The position numbers were made by a program, and so were the translations under genes. 64,000 bases of DNA from Calcarisporiella thermophila CBS 279.70. Its lineage: Eukaryota; Calcarisporiellomycota. A model generated the notes under the pieces. The model made no database searches, had not been told where the DNA came from, and saw only the letters and a list, made by a program, of their open reading frames with translations. Within the stretch, counting starts at the first letter, position 1. Every line of letters starts with the position of its first letter. Shown in pieces: positions 42,741-53,838 of this stretch. The stretch is from positions 186,001 to 250,000 of the forward strand of contig NW_027192205.1 in assembly GCF_041956535.1 (NCBI RefSeq), read 5' to 3'.

Positions 42741-43796
42741 TTAATACGCAGCAATGGGGGCCTGTCTCTCGAAGAGATCTGACAGCCGTCTCCGACTTGC
42801 ATAGAGCCGCCGTGCTGCCCGTGCTGCCCTCGCGACCTGCTCTTGTGCGCGAGCCATACGCTCCCGCACAACGTGCAGTCGCTCCTCTTCGGCAATCCAC
42901 CGCTCTACACGCGATGGGGAGCGCACCACTTGTGGACGCACATCTTTCATTGGCTCAATCAATGCATCGTCATCATCGCTCTCCACATCATTTTGCGCAA
43001 GTCTTGCTGCAGCAGTTTTCGCGGTTCGGGCAATGCCCTTGGAGAAAGAGAGGAGCGATGCGGGAGTAATGTAGGGTAGTGGCGCCCCTTTTCGAACCGC
43101 GCCCCATCCAACTGCTCCTTGCAAAAGGGCCTCCCGCTCTCTTCTCTCGCGGGCAAGTCGAATCTGCAGCTTTACGATTTTGTAGAACCAGTGGATGTGC
43201 AATGGGAAGAAGAATGCAGATATCTTCCATACGGCCCTGACCGGAAGAGATGAGTAGAACGCGTGGGTCATGCAGAGATGGAAGACAATTCGGGTGACGA
43301 AAAATAGTGCGGCAAAGAGGGTATCGTTACGAAGGCGCTTGTCCAGATGACCCACCGCGAGAAGTATGGTCGGCATCTCGAGAATGGTCATCAGGCAGAA
43401 CAGAGGGCTATGGGCATTGTGCAGCACCCACAGAAGCACACAGCCATAGGAGAGATGGTGGAACCATCCCGTCACGAGCGTGATGGCCGTGCGATAGTGG
43501 ATGCAGCCTAGGATCAAATCCAGCGCCAAGTAACTCTCAAAGAATGCGACGAGCCCTCTAGCAAAGGGTGAATCGGCCGGCAGATGAGTCACATCAAGGC
43601 GGGCAGCAATGAGGGCATATAGGAATGGAAGGGAGCCGATGGACATGACAAGGCTGGAGATAAGCGTAAGAATCCAGGCTTGTTGTTTGGAGGGGATGAA
43701 TGGGCGGGCGAGATAGAAGGTGGTGGTCTGAAGAAGTGCTCCGCCAAAGAACGAGGCGAGCACGGCGGGCTCGGTGAGAGTGTGTAAGAGAGTCAT
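42741..43796 (-). CDS. TLC-domain multi-pass membrane protein
   Basis: An intronless ORF of 351 aa from ATG 43796; the frame stays open to 44108, so a start up to 104 residues further upstream is possible. About seven hydrophobic segments are present. The central pattern (TAITLVTGWFHHLSYGCVLL, then HNAHSPLFCLMTILEMPTILL) fits TLC (TRAM/LAG1/CLN8) proteins, where paired His and a Glu/Asp line the pocket. The basic region RLARERREREALL and an Arg-rich tail follow the last helix. Such proteins act in membrane lipid synthesis or lipid sensing. It lacks the Lag1 motif of ceramide synthases, so I assign only the domain. Confidence 0.7.
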   Translation of the reverse strand: MTLLHTLTEPAVLASFFGGALLQTTTFYLARPFIPSKQQAWILTLISSLVMSIGSLPFLYALIAARLDVTHLPADSPFARGLVAFFESYLALDLILGCIHYRTAITLVTGWFHHLSYGCVLLWVLHNAHSPLFCLMTILEMPTILLAVGHLDKRLRNDTLFAALFFVTRIVFHLCMTHAFYSSLPVRAVWKISAFFFPLHIHWFYKIVKLQIRLARERREREALLQGAVGWGAVRKGAPLPYITPASLLSFSKGIARTAKTAAARLAQNDVESDDDDALIEPMKDVRPQVVRSPSRVERWIAEEERLHVVRERMARAQEQVARAARAARRLYASRRRLSDLFERQAPIAAY

Positions 43797-44276
43797 GATG
43801 GGGAAATTATCGACAGCTTCGGCGACTCGGTCACTCTCCGTTCTCCTCTCTTGGTCTGGCTGGCGGTACCCAAGAAAGAGAAGGAGAGGAAATAGAGAGA
43901 TATGGGCCTTGTCTAAGCCAAGAGGGATTGTTTTCATTTTCCCCCAACAAATTAAATGTAATTCACTCCAAGCAATCAGAACACGGAATGTAACAATGCT
44001 GCCAAAAGCATCGTGTTGATTTGCACCCTGTTGGTCAAAACCTATTAGATTAGGCAGGAACAGCATTGGAGACAGGCGCGTTAGGGTCGGATAGCACGTG
44101 AATTTCAAACCTGTGGAAATGCCGGGTTTGATAGGAGACCCCCATTCCTATTTGAATTAGGATTTTCGATTCTCTTGTTTTTCAATCTTTATTGTTTTGG
44201 AGACCTATAGATACAGACAGCTAGAAGATGAAATGGGTGAGGGGTATTAATAGTACAGGGAGCTTCGCTCATTGGC

Positions 44277-45838
44277 TCAGTTGTATTTATCGCACCAGTT
44301 GTCAATCGGAAGACATGCCAAATATTTACACTACCAAAAAGTTTAACTATTATTAGCTCAAATGTCCTAATTAAAGGAACCTTAAATCGACTTACCCAAG
44401 GGCATGCCTCCATAGGGTTGTTCTGTCAAGAAGAAGGGGACAAAGCAAAAGGGGAGGGGTTAGTCGATTAATTCCACCACATCTCAAGTTTGTAATTCAT
44501 ACCCGATAGAAGTTGAGGATGAGGCCTGTGAACAGTAGGACAAGCAACACTAGCGCAATCACGCGAGTTATCCACAGAATAATGGCGCGAGCCCTTTTTC
44601 CGAAATGGCTTGCCGGCATGAAGGCCGCGCCCGCCAACAGTCCAAACACGAACCCTCCGATGTGACTGAAGTTGTCGAGGAAAGGGAGCAGACCCAGCAC
44701 AAAAGAAATGGCAAGGAAAATGATCATTTTCGCAAGCTCCCAGCCTGGCCGGTAAGTTTGGCGCCAATTCAAGAAAATATCAATGATGAGGCATCCGAAC
44801 ACGCCGAAAAGGGCCCCAGACGCTCCCACCGATGCTAGTGTCAATTTCAAAATCCTTACATTACTACCACCCCTAAGATCCACCGAATCCCACAGATTAC
44901 TTACAGCTTCTGACCGGTGAAAAGTTCCCTCCGAATATAAATCCTCCTACCCCGCTTATGACATAGATCAGTGCATAGCGAAATGGCCCAATGTCGCGCT
45001 CTAGTTGTGCTCCAATCGAGAGCTGTGCAAACATATTAAACAAAAAGTGAATAATGCCTCCGTGAAGGAAGAGGGGAGTGATGAACCGGAAGTTTTGATC
45101 AGGTTGTCCGCTCTTAAACCCTCCAAACCCGCATGCTTGCTCCAATGTGCATACTGGCGCGCCCGGCACGGTGGGATCCACCGTGCTTGGACATGGCATC
45201 GCTTGCAGACTCTGGTCCGCGAAAGGCCTCATACAAGGCACGAATCGAGAGCCCACAAATACAAGCGTTTCAGCACTGGGGCCAATCATAAAATTGAGTC
45301 GAGGTGTCTGAATCACCTGGCCCGTTTGTTTGTTGTAGACAACAAATTCTGTTATAAGTGCGGCGAGCTGAAGAAGCGTTACAAGGTACGTGAAGTATGG
45401 GATCCATTTGCGCTTTGTAATAGAAACCGGTGGCTCAACCACTATTAATGGCTCCATTTTTGGTGTAGGTGCACCGTATGTATTTCCCGGGAGATGGCTC
45501 TCTCGATTTTGCACATTTGAGAATGATTGATCCCCTTGAGAATAATAAGGTTGATTATAATCGGGTGAGTATTGCTCCATGGCGCCCATGTGGTTATAGT
45601 GATAATCCTGAAGCAGATTGGCTTTCGAGTGTCTTTTCTCCGAAGGGAAAATCTCATTTGATCTACTTCCTTCACCAGCATAATAGGATGACGGGTCGCG
45701 TTGTAGCTGGTCATTTTCACTGCGCGTGTCTGGACTATTTAGGGGCGGTCCAGAGGAGGAGCCAAAATGGTGTTCATTTTGGTAAAAGTTTGTAGTGGTA
45801 TTATAGTCACCCTGTGTGTGAGGAGGATACTGATTCAT
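44277..45838 (-). CDS. Rhomboid-family intramembrane serine protease
   Basis: Exons 45838-44905, 44834-44503, 44422-44396 (27 nt micro-exon) and 44330-44277 give 448 aa. A 150-residue Asn/Gln/Ser-rich cytosolic N-terminus is followed by 6-7 helices. The catalytic Ser is in GASGALFG (S317) and the catalytic His in FSHIGGF (H369); the oxyanion-side HGGIIHFLFNMFAQ is present. The Cys-rich loop (CMRPF, CPSTVDP, CTLEQACGFGG) and the C-terminal Cys cluster (CPWCKYLACLPIDNWC) mark the fungal plasma/Golgi-membrane rhomboid group. The micro-exon and last exon were found by this tail and by phase. It is divergent from the STK19-like gene, 223 nt away. Confidence 0.92.
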
Positions 45839-46061
45839 ATTGTGTGAAAGAGCTCAAATCGCTGTAAACTAGAGGAGACATAGAAGTAAAAAATACTGGC
45901 TTGATAAAAATAAAATTGTATAAGCCTCCTATAACTTTACCAGGTGTTCCGCCTTTTCGATGTTCTCGAAAAAACAAATTCCTGTGGCGTTTTTTGGAGG
46001 TGATGAGCCACAAAAATGAAAAAAGAGTCACATTTATATAGCGTTTAGTTAAAATATTTGA
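45839..46061. promoter_or_regulatory. Probable shared promoter of rhomboid and STK19-like genes
   Basis: 223 nt between divergent start codons. No defined element was recognised. Confidence 0.4.
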
Positions 46062-47327
46062 ATGTTCAAAATGAATAGTAATTTAAACAAGCGGGCTCGC
46101 ACTGATCTCTACCTGCTCTCCTCTAAAAACCTTACCACTGATCCCCTTATATCATATGGCTTTCGAAGTCGTCGACGCACATCCGCATTAACTTCTTGTT
46201 CCGCCAATACCTCATCCAATGCTGACAAAAGTTTGAATCAAGGGGCAGATGATGTAGAATTAGTCTCTGTCATTCGAAATCTCCAATCCAAATCAATAGG
46301 TAAATTAAAAGATCGGAATGCTCTAGCTGCATTTAGTGTCAAAATTTGTATGCTACATCAGCTTTATGGGCTCGTTCCGGATAACACCGCAGTGGATCGC
46401 AATATAGTATGTTTAATCAAAATCTAAAAGGTGATCCGTAGTAGCTAAGCTAATGGCCAATTTTGAAACTTTTTTAGGACCGTCTGATTAAGAATAAAAA
46501 ACTACGCAAATTCCGTCTCGGCGGAAGTATAGAGGATGAATTTGTTGTGATGTTTTTGAGTGATTATTTGCATCAGATACAGGAAGCAAAGAAAGAATTT
46601 ATTAAAGATGGTGAATATGAGGAGCATTTACGGAAGGTGGATGTGGGCTTATTTGGTAGTAGATAGATGATCCAACTGTTTATCGGAGTTTTGCTAGCTA
46701 ATGCTCTATATATTAATGTTTAGATCGATTCCACAAGTTGGTTGCTGAAGGATCTTATACAGACGTCACCATTGCAAAAACATCGTTGCAAAAAGAAATG
46801 CAAATTACGGATGAAGAAATCAAGTAGGCTCAATTTCATATTTGCCAATTATTACTAAATTTCTGACATCAAATATATTTGATTAGGGTTCTGATCCAAT
46901 ATGGACTCCTTGTCCTCTCTTCTCCCTTTAGCTATGGATTCTCGGTTCGTGGTGCAGGATTGTTTATGTCTAATTTTCTCAAAGGAAGGGTTGAAATATT
47001 ACGAATGCTAAAAAGAAGGCAATACAAGGAAATATTGCAAAAGGTATACTCATTACTTTTTCCCCATTAAATGCTACTGTATACTAAATCATTTATGCAT
47101 TAGCAATTCGAGGAGAAGAAAATAAGAGCATCAGTGTTCAGTCATGAATTTCATCTATTAGACTTGATTGGAAGCGGACGTGTTGAGATGTAAGTCTATA
47201 ATACTTTCATTTCTCTCTCACATGCTCACCTACTTTGATTAGTATTGATACAACCATGGGAAAGCTTATACGGCTCACTCGGAAGGGTGAATCAACTATC
47301 CAAGGGTTAAAACCGGGCAGAATTTGA
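46062..47327 (+). CDS. STK19: STK19-family winged-helix protein
   Basis: Exons 46062-46406, 46478-46655, 46724-46823, 46887-47043, 47104-47189 and 47243-47327 give 316 aa. After a disordered N-terminus the STK19 domain shows its conserved blocks: HQLYGLVPDNTAVDR, FHKLVAEGSYTDVTI, the GLLVLSS/GFSVRGAG strand pair, FLKGRVEILRML and the C-terminal HEFHLLDLIGSGRVEIIDTTMGKLIRL. Despite the kinase name there are no kinase motifs. Human STK19 is a DNA-binding winged-helix protein linked to transcription-coupled repair and chromatin. Fungal members are little studied. Family assignment is firm; role is by analogy. Confidence 0.85.
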
Positions 47328-47360
47328 TGTTTTGTAGTTTGGCTCGCAAAGTAAAACCAA

Positions 47361-47543
47361 ATGCATCATGGATCGTACGCATCCTCTCGTAGATCTAATA
47401 AGGCACTGCTGCGCTCTCTTCTTTATGCTTTAATCTTTTTCTTCTCTCTGGCTCTCTTTTACTTGCGCGTATCCTCGCCCTTCGCTCATCCTCGTTCTTT
47501 ACACCGTTCGGTATATTGTTCCAACGTGTACGTGTTGGCTTGA
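47361..47543 (+). CDS. Small predicted membrane protein or truncated gene start
   Basis: A 60-residue ORF with a basic Ser/Arg N-terminus and one strong transmembrane helix (ALIFFFSLALFYLRV), 33 nt after the STK19-like stop. It resembles the signal anchor of a Golgi type II enzyme, but no catalytic domain follows. It could be a real small protein, a truncated gene, or chance. Confidence 0.3.
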   Translation: MHHGSYASSRRSNKALLRSLLYALIFFFSLALFYLRVSSPFAHPRSLHRSVYCSNVYVLA

Positions 47544-48436
47544 GCGGCTTTGGATCGTAATGAATGTTCCGGAGATGTCTTTTCAGATGACTTTTGACAT
47601 TGGGTGAATTGAATTAGTGGCTACTGACAGGACTGCTCACTATTTAAAAAGGAATTTTGAAATTGACTCAAAGCACAATAGCGACTATACATATAGGATC
47701 CATCAACTTTCATAATTTTTTAATGATTAATTCTATATGTACCCGGAGATAACTATAATTACTGCTAAGTGTGTTAATTATTCTGTTTAACTTCAAGTCA
47801 CAAATTTACCCTAGTCGAAATTAATGGAAATATATGTATTATTATTGATAATAAATGAATAAAAATAAAAAAATGCAGCAGATATTATTGATACGCATCT
47901 CTTGCTACCAGGTACAGTTTTTTTGGTCGATTTATTGACAGTTAATAATACATGGAGTGTGTCTTTAAAAATTTGACGATTAATTATTCAAGAAATTAAT
48001 TAACCAACTTAGCAGTAATTAATAGTTATACCTGTGTACAATTAGTATTACCTTTTTTTATTTGGTGCCTAAAATTTGGTAGAATTTGAGGTAGAAAGTG
48101 TGATTCGTGGCTTATAAATTTTTAAAGGGGAATTAATAAGTTGCAGATACATCTGAAATGTATATTCATTCGTTTTTAAATCTATTTAGCCTGATCGATT
48201 CAGGAAAAATGGTAAGACTCTCTCAATAACCTTTTTTTCTACCACAATCTTATCGCCTTTAAATATCTGGACAGATAGGTTACTGAGAGAGTTTATCAAA
48301 GGACTAAAACTCCCAAGTTTAAAAACAAATTTCAATTCGAATAGCTGCGATTTTTCCAAGTAAAAAAATTATGAGAGCGCATAGTTCCTCTCGACTCTCA
48401 AGATGGCTATGAGACAATCAACTCCTCTCAAAGTAG
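47544..48436. other. AT-rich gene-poor stretch
   Basis: Very AT-rich with many stops in all frames. No feature was recognised. Confidence 0.5.
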
Positions 48437-49507
48437 ACTAACTTTGACGAATATAAAATATGGGGAACATTAAGTGATGCAGATATCACTACTTTTTCAC
48501 ACAAGCTGGCGAAGTTAAGAACACATGACACTGCTGCCAATCTACAGTTTAATTATGAGTCGATGTGTACTCTAGAAGAAACACCTGAACACATGGCATT
48601 TCAAGAAGGTTATCTTCCTGTTGAATGAGGCCAAGTGAATGTCCCAAGTGAAAATTATATCAAATCTCTGGTTAAGTTATCGAAATGGGCTTCAAATAAG
48701 TTGGGCTTGGCACGTCTTCATCGAGCTACGCTTAAAACAGGCGGACACCGAGCACTTCGCGAGGCTTTGATTAATGCACTGTTGAATTCAGATGAACTGC
48801 AACTTGTTAAAGCTCCTTTGTGGAGCGGTGTAAGTTGCAGGACCGGAGCGACATGTCACTGGCAGTGGCTCGTCGGAGCAGGTGTCAAGAAGTGGCGTCT
48901 ACTACGATCAGAAGAAAATTCGGCGATGGCGACGGACAATAATTTGTGGATACCAATTAAGGTTGAAGTAATCGATGATGCATTCATCTTCGGGCCTGGT
49001 GGTGATTATTCCATGCGGATCGAGAGAAGCCCAATACATCAATCTGCGCTTGATTCTGCAAGCGGTTTAATCATGAGATGGAATGATTTTACACCCCCCG
49101 CTGCACAAAACACCGGATATGTGGCAAGACTTGGGCCGCAAGCATTCTTGCGTATGGCTGTATCTGCTGAATATGCGAGCACGACATACTGGGCTCAGCC
49201 CCACCTTATGACAATGGTACTTGGAGAGCAATGTGGCCATGATAATTCAGCACAAACAGTGCCTAATTGGTGCACCGTCGTACGTCCCGAGCAACTTATG
49301 CGGGGCGGTTGTCGTTCTCCTAGCGTGGTGTTGGCACATGATAATCCCGTTGGGCACATGCAGGCGGCCATCATGGCTGCTGCACTGCATTCAGCGTCAT
49401 ACCACATGCATTTTAGTGAATGCGTGAAGTGTGCGGCCTTTCGAGCACACAGATGGGGTATACGCATTATCGTTGATCCTGCCGGGGACAGAGTTCTAAA
49501 AGGGTAG
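48437..49507 (+). pseudogene. Broken intronless ORF of unknown, possibly foreign origin
   Basis: One frame stays open from 48437 to the stop at 49505-49507, except for a single TGA at 48626-48628. The part after the TGA (292 codons) has its first ATG only at 48926, so it is not a complete gene as it stands. It has no introns, unlike every neighbour of similar size, and is less AT-rich than its flanks. The product is Ala/His/Cys-rich in its C-terminal half (NTGYVARLGPQAFLRM, HMQAAIMAAALHSASYHM). No family was recognised. The single long frame in a gene-poor stretch suggests an integrated fragment such as a mycovirus capsid gene or an element ORF. This is speculation. Confidence 0.5.
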
Positions 49508-50053
49508 AGGCATGATTAGCAAGTGAGTTTGAATATTAGAAGGTTCAAGAGTGAGTAGTGCTGCTAACCATGAGCTGCTACCCTCGTGATGTTTTAGAGG
49601 TAGACTCTAAAATATGGAGCAGCTAATATGTTAGATCGAGTTTGGGCTGCTTCATCCAAAAAAGAGAAAGAAAAGTTTCGGCGACAGATGTTTTAGAGCA
49701 ACTACAAGAGATAGTGAAATATTCCACTTAACATGAGGACAATGGGATGGGTTTTCGCAGGGTTGTAAGTTTTCAAAAACTGAGGTAAAGTATGGAACGG
49801 CTAAGCATATGATTTAGCTTTGATCAATGCTGTTTTATAGTTGGATATTTCATGTGTCGCGCACAACGCTATACCGCTCATTATATTAATAGAATAAATG
49901 CACCTTGCTCTTCTATTTCCAAATGACTTTGTTTTGAACGTCTATTAAGGAGGAAAGTTTTGACAAGTAGGACATCATATGGAATAAGGATAATTTAGCA
50001 TTTCTCAAGACGAACAGAAAAAGAGTTATTAAACCAATCAGTTTTCACTAGTA
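49508..50053. other. Flank of the broken ORF
   Basis: AT-rich. A short open run near 49629-49695 (MLDRVWAASSKKEKEKFRRQMF) ends in a stop and may be further decayed coding sequence. Nothing else was recognised. Confidence 0.4.
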
Positions 50054-52756
50054 TTATGAGGGAGGCAACGCAACCTGCGAAGCATCCAGACCAAGAGCAT
50101 GCAAAAACAGATTTACATTCGCAATCTTCAAGGCCGCCTTTTCGCTCATTCCGCCCACTCCTCCGCTATCTCGTGTTGCCGCCGACACGTTCTCAAGCAC
50201 CTTCTCCCTAATCTCCGTCACCAGCACGTGCTGCTGCTCGACCGACGCTCCAACCGCAATGGCAGCCATAAACTGCCACACGTACATGTCGTCTCCAGCG
50301 GATGGGGGAGGGAAAAGAGAAATAAAGTGGTGGTGAAGAGATGAGAAGAGATAGTTGTACAGATCTTGCCTAAAATGGTTGGGAAGCGTTTTAACAAGCG
50401 TCTCTTGATGCATGGCAAGAACACTCCATCATATTTACCACTGGGAAATTTCACGGTCATTTGGCGGAGGCAGGCCTTGTTTCAGGATCTCGGCCCTGCT
50501 CAAGAACATGGTCAAAAACGCAAGCCCCACCTAGAGATGCACCGCTGGTCAGCACCCAACCACCTGCAAACTGTGTGTAAAAACCATACCTTGCTCTTTG
50601 CCACGTGCAATATGTTATTACGCTCCAACATCAGGCTCATCAATCCAATGACAATACGGAAGGGAGCTTCGGCAACAAATCGCAAAACAGGTGGCACCAC
50701 CGAATTCATGAATATCTCAATTTCTTCCTGCATAAGTTGATTGAGCTCCTTTGCAGGCCCTAGCATGTATCCACGGCACACATCGAGCGTGTCAAAGTTG
50801 GCAACCAGCATGGTCACGAGGGTGAGTAGCTGATCCGGAGAAAGCTGGTGGCATACGCGAGGGATAAGCTTTTTCCCCTTTGAAATGGAGAGGATCTGTA
50901 CAAAGGGGTGTGGGTGAAGCGTGCCGAGGGGTTCAGTAATGCGTAGCTCCGTCCACATGCTGCTAATGGAACTATTCAGCTCCTCCTGCCATTGCTGCAG
51001 CGCAATGCGCGCTTCTTGTTCAAGTCCTGGTAAGACTTGAGGTTGCTGCCGACGGAGCTGCTCAGCCTTCAGCAAATGACTGTAGATGTTCTCCACCCAA
51101 CGCAAAGTTTGCTTCCGGTTACTGATGAGGCTGCTTGTTATTGAGGATTGCTAATGACGGCGTTGCAATTCTAGTGAGAATCCAAATGTGACTACTGGAT
51201 AACAAGCCTCAAGGTTACCTTCGCATCCGTTGCTTCTTTCAGCTGAGGGCTCTCGCTGATCTTTGGTGACATCTGCAGCACTTGCCGAGGATTACGCACA
51301 GAGTGGAGGGTGATTCGTCCAAGTGCACCTTCCAATGAGACTGAAATAGCCGGTGAAAGGGGTAAGCCAATGCTAGGGTTGATTCGATATAGATTATGAA
51401 GATACCTTGTGTTTGCTTCGGCTTTCTCCTGGCGTCGTTCACCATCCTCTGCACCTGTTGTTGCATCCGCATGATTCCTTGCTCCATACGCCTCCCTCGT
51501 CTTTCCCCTCCTTGATTCGCCCCACTCCTCTGGTCGCGCTGATCTCCATAACCAGATGTGGGCGGCATTCCACCTGGTATTGAACGATTGCGGATTGCGT
51601 TAAACACTTGGAAGTAAAAGTCGTCAGCATACGGGTCATCGTTCACAAGCTGCGAAACTTGGATGCGGTGAATGTGTTCCTTGTCCTGCTGAGTCATAAG
51701 TCCGTTGTATTTCGACTAGTAACAGTAAAAGTATTCAGTTGGAATGTAAAGTATTTAGCTCAATTTGGGTTGCCTTTCTACTCACCAATGCGTACATCCG
51801 AGCATGTCGCTCACGCCTCTTCCGCTCTCTCTCCATTGCTTCTGCAGCCAGTCTCTCCTGCTCCAAACGGATAGTATCGAGCTGCTGGACATGAGGGGGG
51901 AAAATTGCGGGTGGAGCGTTGTTCCCCGCTAGCAATGCAGCCTCCACTTCTGCCAGGCTGAGAACTTTTCCGGAGGGTATACTATGTTGCTGCTGCAATT
52001 GAGGATTATAGGTAAGGTCGCCAGGCCATGTTTGGCTTTCGTTTCTTTGCCAGGGCTCAAGCTTGCGCTCTTGGTGAAGTTGATGGAGTGAGTCTTGTGT
52101 TGCTGCAAAAAGATAGCAAAAATAGGTTTGCATCCATGTGCTAAAGAATCAGTTTAATCGATAAATTACGTACCGATCCTCCCTTGCCAGAGCGAGGACA
52201 TACGCTCCGAGCCCATCTATTCAAATGAGTTTCATTATACAAATTCTTCGAGTTTAGCCCAAACTTCTATATACCTCACGCCCATCGGCAAATGGGGGCA
52301 CGGATTGATGCGCATCCTCCTCGCGATGAAGAACATATCCAGATGGCGTTTGCCTGTAGAATCCTTCATTCGACTGGTCCATTGGTCGCCTTACAAATTG
52401 CGATTCCTCCGTCTCGATCGTATCTCTGATTTTCTCCGTGTTTGAGGCAAAATCAAAGTCCTTCCCTGCAGAGTACGAGAGGTATTATTTAAAATGGTTT
52501 TATACGGTGGTCAGAATTTGATCTCTAAAAAATTCATGAAAAATATAATCTTACCAATATCGCCCAGATCTCCAAATGTTTCGTCGTTTAACTCATCAAA
52601 ATCGCCGTCGTCACCTAGTCCCGCCGTATTTCCATCCTCTAAAGTGAGATCCTCTAGCCCGGAGGCAAGCGCACCGCTATTTCTCTTGTGATTCCTCCAG
52701 CGGATCTCATCTTCCGGCGGAAGAGAGGTATCGAATCCAAAAAATGAATCGGTCAT
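50054..52756 (-). CDS. PAT1: mRNA decapping activator PAT1
   Basis: Exons: 52756-52555, 52465-52275, 52216-52174, 52102-51786, 51715-51406, 51340-51219, 51150-50590, 50530-50439, 50369-50054; 717 aa. The N-terminus MTDSFFGFDTSLP and the acidic NDETFGDLG are the Pat1 hallmarks that bind the Dhh1 helicase. The middle has GLMTQQDKEHIHRIQVSQL and DDPYADDFYFQVF. The C-terminal alpha-solenoid (from about ALGRITLHSVRNPRQ) contains GLAFLTMFLSRAEILKQG and binds Lsm1-7 and Dcp2. It acts in cytoplasmic P-bodies after deadenylation. It is divergent from RPS21. Confidence 0.95.
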
Positions 52757-53034
52757 TGCAACATAAAGAGAAGATTTCTCTCTCTCTTAACTTGTTTTTC
52801 TTTGATGTCTACAGCGCCCCTAAATCGACAGAGAGCAGAGTATATTATTTCGAATGGCTACAATAATCAAATATTTCGTACTTTGGCAACCTCTCACTTC
52901 CGAATACTCAGTTATTGAATAATTGTGGCGCAGCTGTAGACGTCACCCGGAAAACTTTTTCTTGTTTGCGCTTTTCGCCGTGTTGTCGTTTCCTACTTCC
53001 AATCTCAATTTGCAAAAAGAGATAAATCAGTACC
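52757..53034. promoter_or_regulatory. Divergent promoter region PAT1 / RPS21
   Basis: 278 nt between start codons. The RPS21 side shows a pyrimidine-rich stretch (52968-53005), common before ribosomal protein genes. Confidence 0.4.
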
Positions 53035-53347
53035 ATGGAGAACGAGCAGCGCAAGATTGTCGACCTCTATATCCCACGCAAGTGGTGAGTGCAAATATAG
53101 TTTCTAGATGCTGGATGCTTGAATGTAACCCCCATTGCCCTTAAGCTCTGCCACTGGCCGTCTCATCACTGCTAAGGATCATGCTTCGGTCCAGATTAAC
53201 ATTGGTGATGTGGATGCTTCTGGCCGTCTGACTGGCTCCTCCACAACCTATGCCCTTTGCGGTTTTGTGCGTGCTCAGGGTGAATCCGACGACTGCTTGA
53301 ATCGCCTGGCCACCGAGGATGGGCGTAAATATCATCTTTTTGCTTAA
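53035..53347 (+). CDS. RPS21: 40S ribosomal protein S21 (eS21)
   Basis: Exons 53035-53084 and 53146-53347 give 83 aa, the normal eS21 size. [20 protein letters not shown] is the conserved start, with the RKC codon split by the intron. [21 protein letters not shown] and [18 protein letters not shown] follow. The start context TACCATGG is strong. It is a component of the small ribosomal subunit needed for 20S pre-rRNA maturation. Confidence 0.98.
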
Positions 53348-53838
53348 TGCATCCATACGATACTAATTCATGCCTTCCCCCCTCTCTTCTTTTATCTCCA
53401 ATCTTGTGCATTTGCATCTGCTTCAAAAGTCCTAAAATCGTAAGTCTATTTGATATTATTTTAGCTTTGGCCATTGGCTTACTCTATTTCTTTTTTTTCT
53501 TTTCATTAGTGTTTGGAGCTACCAGCGCTAATTCCTGTTATAGTTTTAATAAAATCCTGGTGAACATTATCGCATATATTCATTTCTCATATCTTCCTTT
53601 CTCTTCATCTTCAAATACTTCCTACTACACTATTTCCGTTTATTACCAATCTTGAGTATGTGTCAAACGATGATTCAAGGTTGTTGCGATGCGGAAGAAA
53701 TTAAAATCTGCCATTTGATATCATCTTTCAATGGATTATTAGCTCATTGACGAGAATAATCGGCTATCAATTGGAAACAATTGTCCTACTATGCTGCCAT
53801 TGCCATATTATTAGTAATAATAAAAGATTGAAATACAT
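53348..53838. other. Convergent intergenic region RPS21 / TXNDC9
   Basis: AT- and pyrimidine-rich 3' regions. No supported gene. Confidence 0.5.

Noticed and set aside
42797-43079. Plus-strand ORFs opposite the TLC-domain gene
   Set aside because: They are antisense shadows lying wholly inside the minus-strand exon.
46062-47327. Protein kinase annotation for the STK19-like gene
   Set aside because: No kinase motifs are present; the family is a winged-helix DNA-binding group despite its name.
51341-51405. PAT1 intron 5 begins GTATCTTCA, close to a U12 donor
   Set aside because: Mismatches fall in the essential CCTT core and there is no TTCCTTAAC-like branch site.
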